Shown: positions 9,436 to 17,623 of the stretch, in pieces
Layout of the letters: every line of letters begins with the position of its first letter
How positions within the stretch are numbered: position 1 is the stretch's first letter
Assembly (NCBI RefSeq): GCF_023509015.1
Contig: NZ_CP094975.1
Coordinates: 5,945,501 to 6,009,500 of the forward strand
Direction of reading: 5' to 3'
Source of the DNA: Pseudomonas abieticivorans
Lineage (GTDB): Bacteria > Pseudomonadota > Gammaproteobacteria > Pseudomonadales > Pseudomonadaceae
DNA: 64,000 bases
Made by a program: the position numbers and the translations under genes
The notes under the pieces: model-generated
What the model saw: the letters and a program-made list of their open reading frames with translations, nothing else
Databases searched by the model: none
What the model was told of the DNA's origin: nothing

Positions 9436-10101
9436 TTGAATGACTTGATAGAAACGCGGCAGCTGTCGCGCCTGGATGCCAATACCGGCAGCGTCCTGCT
9501 GCACCCCACCGACTATCGCTTGAACGGCGGCGACCGGGTCGCCATCACCGGGCCGTCGGGTTCGGGAAAGAGTGTTTTCTTGCGCGCCCTGGCATTGCTG
9601 GACGCTCCCAGCCGTGGCGAGTTGCTGTTCAAGGGCCACCCTGTGGCACCTGACCACGTCCCGGCCTATCGCAGCCGGGTGTGCTACATCGCGCAAAAGC
9701 CTGGGCTATTGGACGGCACGGTGGCCGACAACCTGCGTTACCCCTATGGCCTGAAAGTGTTTGCCAAAGCGCGTTTCGACTTGCCGACGGTCCAGCGATT
9801 GCTGGCACAGGCGGGCAAACCGGCCGCTTTTTTGGACAAGCACAGTGCTGACCTGTCCGGCGGCGAGGCACAAGTGCTGGCGCTGGTTCGGGTGTTGCAG
9901 TTGGACCCCGACGTGCTGCTGCTGGACGAACCCACCGCCGCGCTGGACCCGGCCTCGGCCGCGCAGGTCGAGCAATTGGTGGGCGCCTGGTTCGGCCAGG
10001 CACCCGGCACGCGGGCGTACTTGTGGGTGTCCCATGACCCGCAGCAGGCGCAGCGCGTGAGCAACCGGCAATTGAACATGATCGCAGGGGCCCTGGCATG
10101 A
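9436..10101 (+). CDS. fetA: ABC transporter ATP-binding protein, FetA/YbbL-like
   Basis: Nucleotide-binding subunit of 221 residues. Walker A is GPSGSGKS (39-46), the signature is LSGGEAQ (about 138) and Walker B is VLLLDEPTAAL (about 155-165), with a switch histidine in SHDP. The start appears to be TTG at 9436; no in-frame ATG exists before the Walker A motif and no strong Shine-Dalgarno is visible. It overlaps the permease gene by ATGA. In Escherichia coli the FetAB pair is linked to iron export and peroxide tolerance; that role here is inferred from homology only. Confidence 0.82.
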   Translation: MNDLIETRQLSRLDANTGSVLLHPTDYRLNGGDRVAITGPSGSGKSVFLRALALLDAPSRGELLFKGHPVAPDHVPAYRSRVCYIAQKPGLLDGTVADNLRYPYGLKVFAKARFDLPTVQRLLAQAGKPAAFLDKHSADLSGGEAQVLALVRVLQLDPDVLLLDEPTAALDPASAAQVEQLVGAWFGQAPGTRAYLWVSHDPQQAQRVSNRQLNMIAGALA

Positions 10102-10892
10102 ACTATCAAAGCCTGTCGGCCTGGGACATTGGCATCGCGGCGTGCCTGGTATTGATCAATGGCGTGTTGTCGCTGCTGCTCAAATTGGGCCTGGGCCGTC
10201 AGTTGCTGGTGGCCTCGGTGCGCACGGTGGTGCAATTGCTGGCCATCGGTTACGTGCTGGGCTGGATCTTCCGGTACCCCTATTGGTACGTGGTAGTGCC
10301 GGTGATGTGCCTGATGACCCTGATTGCCGGCCTGTCGGCGTCCGCGCGCGGCCAGCGCACCTACGCCGGCCAACGCACCGACAGCATCGTCTCGATCTGG
10401 CTGGGCACCTGGCTGGTCGCGGCTGTAGGGTTGCTGGCCGTGATCGGCGTGCACCCCTGGTACGAGCCGCAATACGCCATCCCGATCCTGGGCATGATTT
10501 TGGGCAACACCCTGACCGGCGTCTCGTTGGGCATCGAACGCATGACCCAGGAGCTGACCGCCGGGCGCGGGGTGATCGAAATGACCCTGGCCCTGGGCGG
10601 CAGCCGCTGGGAAGCTGCGCGCCTGCCCGCACGCCAGGCGGTGCGCGCGGGCATGATCCCGACCCTGAACCAGATGAGCGTGGTGGGCCTGGTCAGCTTG
10701 CCGGGCATGATGACCGGCCAGGTGCTGGCCGGTGAAAACCCGATGGAGGCGGTGCGCTACCAGATCGTCATCATGTTCCTGATCGCGGCGGCGTCGGCGC
10801 TCGGCACCGTGATTGCGGTACTGCTGACGTATCGGCGGCTGTTTTCGGCGGGGCATCGGTTCGAGGCCAGCAAGTTGCTGCTTCGCCGTTAG
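10098..10892 (+). CDS. fetB: ABC transporter permease, FetB/YbbM (UPF0014) family
   Basis: Integral membrane protein of 264 residues with about seven hydrophobic segments. It has the family stretch GNTLTGVSLGIERMTQEL near residue 135 and a coupling region ALGGSRWEAARLPARQAVRAG near 165, followed by PTLNQMSVVGLVSLPGMMTG. The pairing with the ATPase through an ATGA overlap is the usual gene order of this family. It converges on the aminotransferase gene, with only a REP-like element between them. Confidence 0.9.
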   Translation: MNYQSLSAWDIGIAACLVLINGVLSLLLKLGLGRQLLVASVRTVVQLLAIGYVLGWIFRYPYWYVVVPVMCLMTLIAGLSASARGQRTYAGQRTDSIVSIWLGTWLVAAVGLLAVIGVHPWYEPQYAIPILGMILGNTLTGVSLGIERMTQELTAGRGVIEMTLALGGSRWEAARLPARQAVRAGMIPTLNQMSVVGLVSLPGMMTGQVLAGENPMEAVRYQIVIMFLIAAASALGTVIAVLLTYRRLFSAGHRFEASKLLLRR

Positions 10893-10897
10893 GCAGG

Positions 10898-10920
10898 GTG
10901 GGAGCGGGTTTATCCGCGAA
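10898..10920. repeat. REP-like half element
   Basis: GTGGGAGCGGGTTTATCCGCGA sits in the 30-base gap between the convergent fetB and aminotransferase genes. GCGGGTTTATCCGC gives a short hairpin that may serve as a shared terminator. Confidence 0.45.
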
Positions 10921-10922
10921 GC

Positions 10923-12083
10923 CTACACCGCCGTGATGCCGCGAACCGCCGCCACCAACGCATCGATTTCCGCCTCGGTGTTGTAGGCATGCACCGAGGC
11001 CCGCACCCGCTCAGGCCCCGTTCGACCGCGTGTCACCGACACATTGATCGGTTTGCTCGCCTGGGCGAGGACCTGCTTGACCCTCAGCGGGCTGCAGGCG
11101 TCCAGCGTGAAGGTGACGATCCCGCTCGTGCACACGCCCGCATCCTCGCCCTGCACGCCGGCGATACCCGATAATTCACGCCGCAGGTAGCCTGCCAACT
11201 GCTGGATACGCTCCCAGATCCGCTCGACGTCGACCTCCAGTGCATAGTCCACCGCAGCCCCCAGGCCCAGCTTGGCCGCGACATTGCATTCCCAAGCCTC
11301 GAAGCGCCGGGCATCGCTGCGAATGTCGAACTGCGCCGGCCCCACCAGGGTGGCCGCGTGCAGGTCCAGAAACGGCGGCTCGAGCTGTTCGCACAGGCCT
11401 TTTTCGATATACAAAAAGCCCATGCCGCGCGGCCCTCGCAGGTATTTGCGGCTGGTCGCGGTGAGGATATGGCAGCCGATCTCCCGCACATCCAGCGGCA
11501 GTTGCCCGACGCCCTGGCAGGCATCCAGTAAAAAGGTCACCCCGGCGGCACGGCACAGGGCGCCGATCTCGCGCACCGGTTGCAGCGGGCCGCCATCGGT
11601 GGCCAGCAGCGGCAATGACACCAGCGCCACGCCCGGTTGCGCCAGGCGTTCGGCCAAGGCGCTCAGTGACACCTGGCCATTGTGGTCATCGGCCAGCACC
11701 TGGATCTCGATGCCACGCTGGCGCTGCAACTGCAGGTAGGGGATGTAATTGCCGACGTACTCGTTGCTGCTGGTCAGGATCACCTCACCTGGCTGCAACG
11801 GCAGTGCGTAGAAGGCCATGTCCCAGGCGCGCGTGGCGTTCTCGACCACGGCGATTTCCTGTGGGTGGGCATTGAGCAACCGGGCGATGGAGCGGTACAC
11901 GGCGTCCAACGGGGCGCTGGCCAGGGCGGCGGCCTCGTAGCCGCCCCACAGGGCCTCGTTGTGCAGGTGCGCGGTCACGGCGTTCAGCACGGCGGAGGGC
12001 TGCAACGCGGCCCCGGCGTTGTTGAAGTGCATGACCTGGTGGGTGCCAGGGGTGTCGTCGCGCAAGGTGGTCAGGTCGGGCAT
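10923..12083 (-). CDS. Class V aminotransferase (cysteine desulfurase / isopenicillin-N-epimerase-like)
   Basis: PLP enzyme of 386 residues. Landmarks are NNAGAALQP near 22, the cofactor aspartate and Gln in LLDACQGVGQLPLD near 187, and the PLP-binding lysine at about 213 in SRKYLRGPRGMGFLYI. A cysteine in the usual desulfurase loop is not obvious; CTSG near 340 is the nearest candidate. The RKYLRGPRG context resembles SufS-like and ergothioneine or epimerase branches, so the exact reaction is unknown. It has no operon partner. Confidence 0.82.
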   Translation of the reverse strand: MPDLTTLRDDTPGTHQVMHFNNAGAALQPSAVLNAVTAHLHNEALWGGYEAAALASAPLDAVYRSIARLLNAHPQEIAVVENATRAWDMAFYALPLQPGEVILTSSNEYVGNYIPYLQLQRQRGIEIQVLADDHNGQVSLSALAERLAQPGVALVSLPLLATDGGPLQPVREIGALCRAAGVTFLLDACQGVGQLPLDVREIGCHILTATSRKYLRGPRGMGFLYIEKGLCEQLEPPFLDLHAATLVGPAQFDIRSDARRFEAWECNVAAKLGLGAAVDYALEVDVERIWERIQQLAGYLRRELSGIAGVQGEDAGVCTSGIVTFTLDACSPLRVKQVLAQASKPINVSVTRGRTGPERVRASVHAYNTEAEIDALVAAVRGITAV

Positions 12084-12131
12084 GGCTTGGGCTCGTCCAC
12101 GAAAGGTGTAAGGTGGTCCGTTGGGAGATTA

Positions 12132-12303
12132 GGCTCTGTACGAAATGTATCTGAGCTCGATTATGCCGCGATGAAAACAGGCGCGTGCGCGAGTCCGACC
12201 GCAATGCTCATGGATAACCAGTAAAGTCGAGCGCGACCCCGGTCCTTTCCTCGCCTGTTTTCGCCTTGCCTAAGCTTCGCTCAAACACTTGTCGTACAGA
12301 GTC
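12132..12303. mobile_element. MITE-like element with terminal inverted repeats
   Basis: The left end GGCTCTGTACGA (12132) mirrors the right end, TCGTACAGAGTC (ending 12303), and both are flanked by TA (12130-12131 and 12304-12305), which fits a 2-base target duplication. It is about 172 bases and encodes no transposase, so it looks like a non-autonomous derivative of an IS5-type element. Fluorescens genomes are known to hold dispersed repeats near this size. It abuts the last codon of the diguanylate cyclase gene. Confidence 0.6.
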
Positions 12304-13799
12304 TAGAGTGCGCTCAAGCGGTTTCGTCCCTCGGCCTTGGCCTGATACAACGCCCGATCGGCAATTTCGATCAACGCCTGTGGTTCGCCATAGGGCGCCA
12401 CGCACGTGGCGGCGCCAATGCTCACGGTGATCACGCCCAATGGGCTTTGCGCGTGCGCTATCCCAGCCTCGACGATGGCTTGCAGTATGCAACGCGCCAC
12501 CGAATGGCAGCCGGGCCCATCGGTGTTGGGCATCACGATGGCGATTTCTTCACCGCCGTAACGCGCCACCCGGTCGCCTGGCCGGCGCGCGCAAGCGCTG
12601 ATGATCTGGCTGACCTGCTGCAGGCACTGATCGCCGGCGATATGCCCGTAAGTGTCGTTGTACAGCTTGAAAAAATCCACGTCGATCAACAGCAGCGACA
12701 GCGGGCTTTCGGTGCGCCGGGCGCGCTTGAGTTCGCTGTCCAGAAACTCATCGAAATGCCGGCGGTTGGCCAGGCCCGTGAGCTTGTCCACCGACGCCAG
12801 GACTTCCAGCTCGTCGTTGAGCGCCAGCAGCGAGCTCTGGCTTTTGCGCAGTTGGAGTTCGGCCTTGATCCGGTAATTGATGTGGGTCTTGAGCCGCTGG
12901 CCCAGCGCCACCAGCAAGGCCAGCAGCAACAGCACCACCCCCAAAAGCTTCTGCGACTGGTCCCACCACCCTTGCATGGCTTCGGCCTGCCCTTGGGCCA
13001 CGGTGGTCACCAAGGGGTATTGGTCACTCTTCTTGAACGCGTACAAACGCTTGATGCCATCCACCTTGGAGGCAAAGCGCGTGGTGCCGCTGCGGGCCTG
13101 GCGCAGGTCGTCGTTGAAGATCGGCGCAGACGACAGGTCGCGGCCAATATCCTGTTCGCGGAAGGGGTAGCGCACCAGCACCTGGCCGCTCGAGGTGGTC
13201 AGGCTGATGGCGCCCAGCTTGCCCACTTGGATGCTTTGGTACAGCTTGAGGAAGTGCTCCAGGCTGATGGTGACGGCGATCACCCCGGCAAAGCGCCCAT
13301 CGGCATGCTCAAGCCGCCGGCTGACCGAAATCACCCAGGCGTTGGTGGCTTTGCTGCGGATGGTGGGGCCGATGAACACGCCGCGGTCGGGGTGGTCACG
13401 GTGGTGGATGAAGAACTCGCGGTCGTTGCCGTTGGAGTCAGCGGGCCGCAAGGCTGAGTTGGATAGCACCCAATTGCCCTTATCGTCATACAACACCACG
13501 CTGTTGAGCTGGGGCAGGGCGCTCATGTCCTGGGCAATCAAGCGTTGCAGGCGTTCGCGCTGTGGGGGCCCCACGCCCTCGGACTCGGCGATTTGCGCCA
13601 AGGCAATCAACACCAGCTCGCTCTGCTTGAACATGCCGTCGGTGTAGGTATTGAGCGCCTGGGTGAGGTTCAGCGTGTCCACCTCGATATTGCTCAAGGT
13701 GTTCTCGCGCGCGGTCCAGATCTGCCAGCCCGTCAACAAGGCCACCGTTGCACACACCAGCAGGGTCAACAGGGAAGCCAGCCTTAAATCGCGTTTCAA
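12303..13799 (-). CDS. Membrane diguanylate cyclase with periplasmic Cache-type sensor
   Basis: Makes cyclic di-GMP from GTP. The 498-residue protein has a first membrane helix (about 8-28), a long periplasmic sensor region resembling dCache (about 30-280, with GVFIGPTIRSKATNAWVISV), a second helix (LLGVVLLLLALLVALG, about 286-302), a short linker and a GGDEF domain. The active site is GGEEI at about 415-419, and the inhibitory site RPGD lies five residues upstream, so it should be active and product-inhibited. The stop codon TAG is formed at the edge of a MITE-like insertion, so the original C-terminus may have differed by a few residues. Confidence 0.9.
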   Translation of the reverse strand: MKRDLRLASLLTLLVCATVALLTGWQIWTARENTLSNIEVDTLNLTQALNTYTDGMFKQSELVLIALAQIAESEGVGPPQRERLQRLIAQDMSALPQLNSVVLYDDKGNWVLSNSALRPADSNGNDREFFIHHRDHPDRGVFIGPTIRSKATNAWVISVSRRLEHADGRFAGVIAVTISLEHFLKLYQSIQVGKLGAISLTTSSGQVLVRYPFREQDIGRDLSSAPIFNDDLRQARSGTTRFASKVDGIKRLYAFKKSDQYPLVTTVAQGQAEAMQGWWDQSQKLLGVVLLLLALLVALGQRLKTHINYRIKAELQLRKSQSSLLALNDELEVLASVDKLTGLANRRHFDEFLDSELKRARRTESPLSLLLIDVDFFKLYNDTYGHIAGDQCLQQVSQIISACARRPGDRVARYGGEEIAIVMPNTDGPGCHSVARCILQAIVEAGIAHAQSPLGVITVSIGAATCVAPYGEPQALIEIADRALYQAKAEGRNRLSAL

Positions 13800-14001
13800 G
13801 AGTGCTTCCCTTACTGCAACGGTTCAGAGGTTGCCAGTATAGGGGGGCGGTGCGTTGCTGGGTATCGGTGTCCGTTTGGCAGGGGGATTACCGATAGCCA
13901 GGAGTTGGAAATCAAACGTTTGCTTTGCGCTAAAGGTTTACCACCCCAGGCCGTTACATGTAATGGATCCGATACAATAATGCGGAGAATGGATAACTCT
14001 C

Positions 14002-15588
14002 ATGACCTCGATAACGGCTTCACTTGTGACCCCGCAGCTTAACCTTGCCTCGCTGGCCACCAGCCTGCCGCCCGCCCAGACCGTAACCGCGCAGGCTGCG
14101 GCGGTGTCTGCACCAGCAGCCATCGTAACGCTTGGCCAAGCCACCAGCAGCGACACCCAGGTGTATTCGATGCGCGGCGTGCTGACCGATGCAGAGCCGG
14201 TCAGTGCGTGGGAGAACAGCACGGCCAAGGACGCGGTCACCTCGACGTTAAGCAACAATTTCGGCAGCGTGGACTCGGCCAGCCGGTTCAAGAACCTGGG
14301 CGCCGCGCTGCTCACCCAGTTGGCCAAGGGCGGTGGCAGCCACTACTCCCAGTCCGTGATCAACTCGTCGAAAACAACCGCGGCGGCGCAACTGGCCTCG
14401 GCGCAAAAAAGCCTGCACGCCAGCACCGACAACAGCATTTCGTTGACCCTGACCACGGCCAGTGGCAAGACCATTACCTTAAGCCTCGCCAGCCAAGCCA
14501 ATGGCCTGGCGGTGCAGATGGACGTGACGGGCGGCGATCTGAGCGACACCGAATTGGCCGCCGTCGGCAAATTGGCCGATGGCTTTCAGTCGGCCATCGA
14601 CGGCTTGACCCAAGTGCCACCGCGGCTGAACCTGGACGGGCTGTCCCAGTTCGACAAGAGCGTGTTCACCTCCGTGGACCTGACCTCGCAACTGCAAGTC
14701 AGCGACGCCGACGTCCAGACCCTGAGCTTTCACGCCGATGCCGACAAGCAAAGCGTCAAGGCCAGCGGCCCGAGTGGTGATGTGCAGTTGACGGTGGACA
14801 CCCGCAATGCGGCGATCCTGGGCACCGCCCAACAGCAAGCCCAGGCGCTGAATGCCTTCCTCGCGCAGTTTGATGCCGCAGGCAAACGCGGCAAAGGCGA
14901 TGCCGACCTGATGAACCTGTTCAAGGATGCCTTCACCTCGCTGAACGGCCCCTCGGCCACCGCGTCGACGTCGGCCAACAGCGCCACCCCACTGGATCTG
15001 AATGACACCGAGCACGCGATGTTGACGGGGCTGGCCGACTTCACCGCATCGATCAAGCAGACCGACGCCTCGCCCAACCCAATGCGCAGCGGCGAGACCG
15101 ACAGTTTCGAATACACCGCGTCACAGAAAACCGACGTGCAGGGCAACCCGCTGGATCGCTCCATCGCCCAGCAACAGCAATCGCACCTGAAGGCCAGTTA
15201 CCACAAAAGCCTGTTTCCCGGCACGGCATTGGCGCTGGGCAACCTGAACAAAGACCAGAACTATTACTACTACCAGCTCGATGACAGTGCCAGCAGCACG
15301 GCGAGCATCGCCTACCAGAAGGGCGAACTGGTCGACGCGACACTCAAGCAGGACGCTTCGCAAACCACCAAGGTATCGAAGTACGTGATGGGCAAGCTGG
15401 AAGAAACCACCGTGACGCCCAAAGAGGTGTCCAAGTCGCAGAGTTACTTGCAGGTGATCGAGGCGGCCGTCAAGCAGGACCAGAAAGCCGGGCTGGGCAG
15501 CGAGGGCTTTCGCACCCAGGCGGCGATAGCAAAGGCCCATGACCAGGTGTTGCAGGCATTGAACCCCTACGACAATCACGCGCGGTAA
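14002..15588 (+). CDS. Unrecognised 528-residue cysteine-free protein
   Basis: I do not recognise this protein. It is rich in Ala, Ser, Thr, Gln and Asp, appears to contain no cysteine, and has no signal peptide or membrane helix. The first 60 residues are low-complexity. A beta-rich stretch (NSISLTLTTASGKTITLSL, near 145) and a Tyr run (NYYYYQLDD, near 418) stand out. This composition recalls proteins exported without a Sec signal, such as flagellar or type III/I substrates, but that is inference. GGA lies a few bases before ATG 14002, a TACAAT box is at 13973, and a strong terminator follows, so it is a single-gene unit. Confidence 0.75.
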   Translation: MTSITASLVTPQLNLASLATSLPPAQTVTAQAAAVSAPAAIVTLGQATSSDTQVYSMRGVLTDAEPVSAWENSTAKDAVTSTLSNNFGSVDSASRFKNLGAALLTQLAKGGGSHYSQSVINSSKTTAAAQLASAQKSLHASTDNSISLTLTTASGKTITLSLASQANGLAVQMDVTGGDLSDTELAAVGKLADGFQSAIDGLTQVPPRLNLDGLSQFDKSVFTSVDLTSQLQVSDADVQTLSFHADADKQSVKASGPSGDVQLTVDTRNAAILGTAQQQAQALNAFLAQFDAAGKRGKGDADLMNLFKDAFTSLNGPSATASTSANSATPLDLNDTEHAMLTGLADFTASIKQTDASPNPMRSGETDSFEYTASQKTDVQGNPLDRSIAQQQQSHLKASYHKSLFPGTALALGNLNKDQNYYYYQLDDSASSTASIAYQKGELVDATLKQDASQTTKVSKYVMGKLEETTVTPKEVSKSQSYLQVIEAAVKQDQKAGLGSEGFRTQAAIAKAHDQVLQALNPYDNHAR

Positions 15589-15621
15589 ACCGTGCGATCG
15601 TCCAGGCCACGTTGTTGCACG

Positions 15622-15653
15622 CAGGGCGCCCACCAGGCGCCCTGTTTGTTTTT
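15622..15653 (+). terminator. Rho-independent terminator
   Basis: CAGGGCGCC (15622-15630) and GGCGCCCTG (15636-15644) pair across a 5-base loop and are followed by TTTGTTTTT. It ends the transcript of the gene that stops at 15588. Confidence 0.8.
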
Positions 15654-15754
15654 ACCTGAACACACAACTGCGCTGGCACGCACACACACAAGCATTTGCC
15701 TTCGGTTTACGATCAGATCCACCGTTCATGGATTCAAAGGTCGACGGTGCGTAG

Positions 15755-15945
15755 ATGATCTTCAAGAAGAACAAGGTGGCGGCGGAGCTCACCGAGGCTC
15801 TGGGCCACCTACTTGCGGGCCAGCTCGCGCCGGCGAGGTCGGGCGAGGGTTCTCGGTGGTGGCCGATGAGGTGCGCAAGCTCGCCGAAAGCACCCGCCAG
15901 GCGACCCATCAGATTCAAACGATGCTGCATCAGCAAAAGCACTAG
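15755..15945 (+). pseudogene. Remnant of a methyl-accepting chemotaxis protein
   Basis: The last part of this stretch reads, in one frame, PARAGEVGRGFSVVADEVRK then LAESTRQATHQIQ, which is the conserved signalling tip of chemoreceptors. It ends only about 20 residues later at 15945. A short N-terminal start, MIFKKNKVAAELTEAL, lies at 15755 in a different frame. The sensor and most of the signalling domain are missing, and the join near 15805-15825 changes frame. This is best read as an internally deleted gene. No function is expected. Confidence 0.75.
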
Positions 15946-15959
15946 GGCGGGGCACCTGA

Positions 15960-15981
15960 CCGGCAGCCCTATGGCTGCCGG
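15960..15981. terminator. Hairpin between chemoreceptor remnant and porin gene
   Basis: CCGGCAGCC and GGCTGCCGG pair across a 4-base loop just after the porin stop codon. There is no clear T-run on either strand, so it may be a weak or protein-assisted terminator for both converging units. Confidence 0.5.
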
Positions 15982-15997
15982 CCTTGAGTGTGTTTTA

Positions 15998-17335
15998 TCA
16001 GAACGAGGCGGCCAGAATTACCTGCGCGTAGACGTTGGTATTGCTGTTGCCCAACTGCGTGCCACCGCTGTCGGCGCTTTTCTCCGGTTTGTAGAAGCCT
16101 ACCAGTGGCAACAGCGTAAAGTGCTCGTTGATGGTCCACTCGGCGTACAGGTCCGCCTCACGGGCGTTCAGGTTCTGCTGGCTCTTGTCCAGGGTCGAGA
16201 AGTCATACAGCAGCGTGCCGACGTTCACGGTTGGCGTTGCCGCGACCTTGACGCCGACGTGGTGCACTTGCGTGTTGCTGTTGAAGGGGCCAGCGTAGTT
16301 GGACGCCACTTCGCCCTGGAACCAGGTGCCCAGTGCTCGGCCGTTACCGTAGAACATCGGGTCATAGCCGTCCGAAAATCGGCTGTAGCGGTAGTTGACC
16401 ACCGGCTTGAGCGGCAGATCGCTGAACGTCCAGCCGGCTTCCACGTACCAGGCGTTCGCGTCGCCATTGGTCTTTTCTTCACGGGCATACTCGCTGGACA
16501 AAAACAGGTTGGGCACGCCGGCATTGCCCGTGGCCCGCACGCTGTATTGCTTCATGCCCTTGCGATCCGGGTAGGTCAGCTCGGCGAGGTCTTTGTCGGT
16601 ATCCAGCACCTTGAGGTAGGTCAGGCCAAACGTGGCTTTGTCGGCCACGTGCTCAAGCGTGCCCACCGCCACCTCTGGGTTGGCTTGCGCCGGGTTATCG
16701 GATTTAAGCCACATCAAGTCACTGCGCCAGCCTTGCTTGCCACCCAGGCGCAACACCACCGTGCGGTCAAAGTCTTTGCGCGCCGTGAGGTAATACGCCC
16801 CCCCGCGGTTCAATTTGCCGTTGGCGATTTCGTTGCCCAGGTTCAAAGCATCTCCCGACACCAGAAAGCCGTCGCCGATGACGATGTTTTGCCGGCCCAC
16901 GGAGAAGTCCACGCCGTCAGTGCCCAATACCGGGAACAGGTTGGCCGAGCGCCAGCCGACGAAGGCATCCTCGATCTTGGTGGTGCGTTCCGAGCCGCTC
17001 GACCAGCCCGCCGGGTCACCGTCACCATAAGTGCCCGAAGACACCCAATTAAGCGAGGCGTAAGTATTGCCATACTGTGGGCTCGCATGCTTGATGTCCA
17101 AGCCATACTGAAACACCGACTCCTGCCAGTTGCTCGACCCTTTGGTACGGGTACCGGATTGGTCGTAGTTTTGCTTGCTGGAAAATACCCCGGCGGCGGC
17201 CACCAACTTGGCATCCACCTGGGTCTGGTCATCGGCGTATAAAGAAAGGGCATTGGCCAACGGCGCCAATGCCACCAGCAACGTGAGAGAGGTAGAGCGA
17301 TAGAGCAGGGTCAGGTGCATTGGCTTGCGTTTCAT
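15998..17335 (-). CDS. Outer-membrane porin (beta-barrel, alginate-export/OprD-like)
   Basis: Barrel protein of 445 residues. A signal peptide (about 1-29, ending LAPLANA) precedes alternating beta strands throughout, and the protein ends in a C-terminal phenylalanine (VILAASF), the usual sorting signal of barrel proteins. Tyr/Trp girdle residues and NIVIGDGFLVSGDALNLGNE near 160 resemble alginate_exp-type porins more than classic OprD. GGAG lies 10 bases before ATG 17335; a second ATG five codons on is possible. It is divergent from the APC permease gene 288 bases away and may pass that permease's substrate through the outer membrane. Confidence 0.8.
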   Translation of the reverse strand: MKRKPMHLTLLYRSTSLTLLVALAPLANALSLYADDQTQVDAKLVAAAGVFSSKQNYDQSGTRTKGSSNWQESVFQYGLDIKHASPQYGNTYASLNWVSSGTYGDGDPAGWSSGSERTTKIEDAFVGWRSANLFPVLGTDGVDFSVGRQNIVIGDGFLVSGDALNLGNEIANGKLNRGGAYYLTARKDFDRTVVLRLGGKQGWRSDLMWLKSDNPAQANPEVAVGTLEHVADKATFGLTYLKVLDTDKDLAELTYPDRKGMKQYSVRATGNAGVPNLFLSSEYAREEKTNGDANAWYVEAGWTFSDLPLKPVVNYRYSRFSDGYDPMFYGNGRALGTWFQGEVASNYAGPFNSNTQVHHVGVKVAATPTVNVGTLLYDFSTLDKSQQNLNAREADLYAEWTINEHFTLLPLVGFYKPEKSADSGGTQLGNSNTNVYAQVILAASF

Positions 17336-17623
17336 GATGATGTTTCTCCAGGACCATTAGCAGGAATACACCCGGCACGTTGCGAGTGAGGCCAGGCAGC
17401 CGAGGCAAGTGCGCCCGCTGCCGAGCAGAGGCTATGGCCATACGCCGCCCCTGTTCTTTGCTATCCCAGACATCCATGCGTCTATGAGTGCCAAACGCAC
17501 TTTTACCCAGTGAACGTGGCAGAAAAACACAACTGCCATACCGGCATGTACAAGACCGGCCCCTTGCTCAATGGCACTGTCGCCTCGTAGCACTTCATTC
17601 ATTGCTTTAACGAGGGACGGGTT

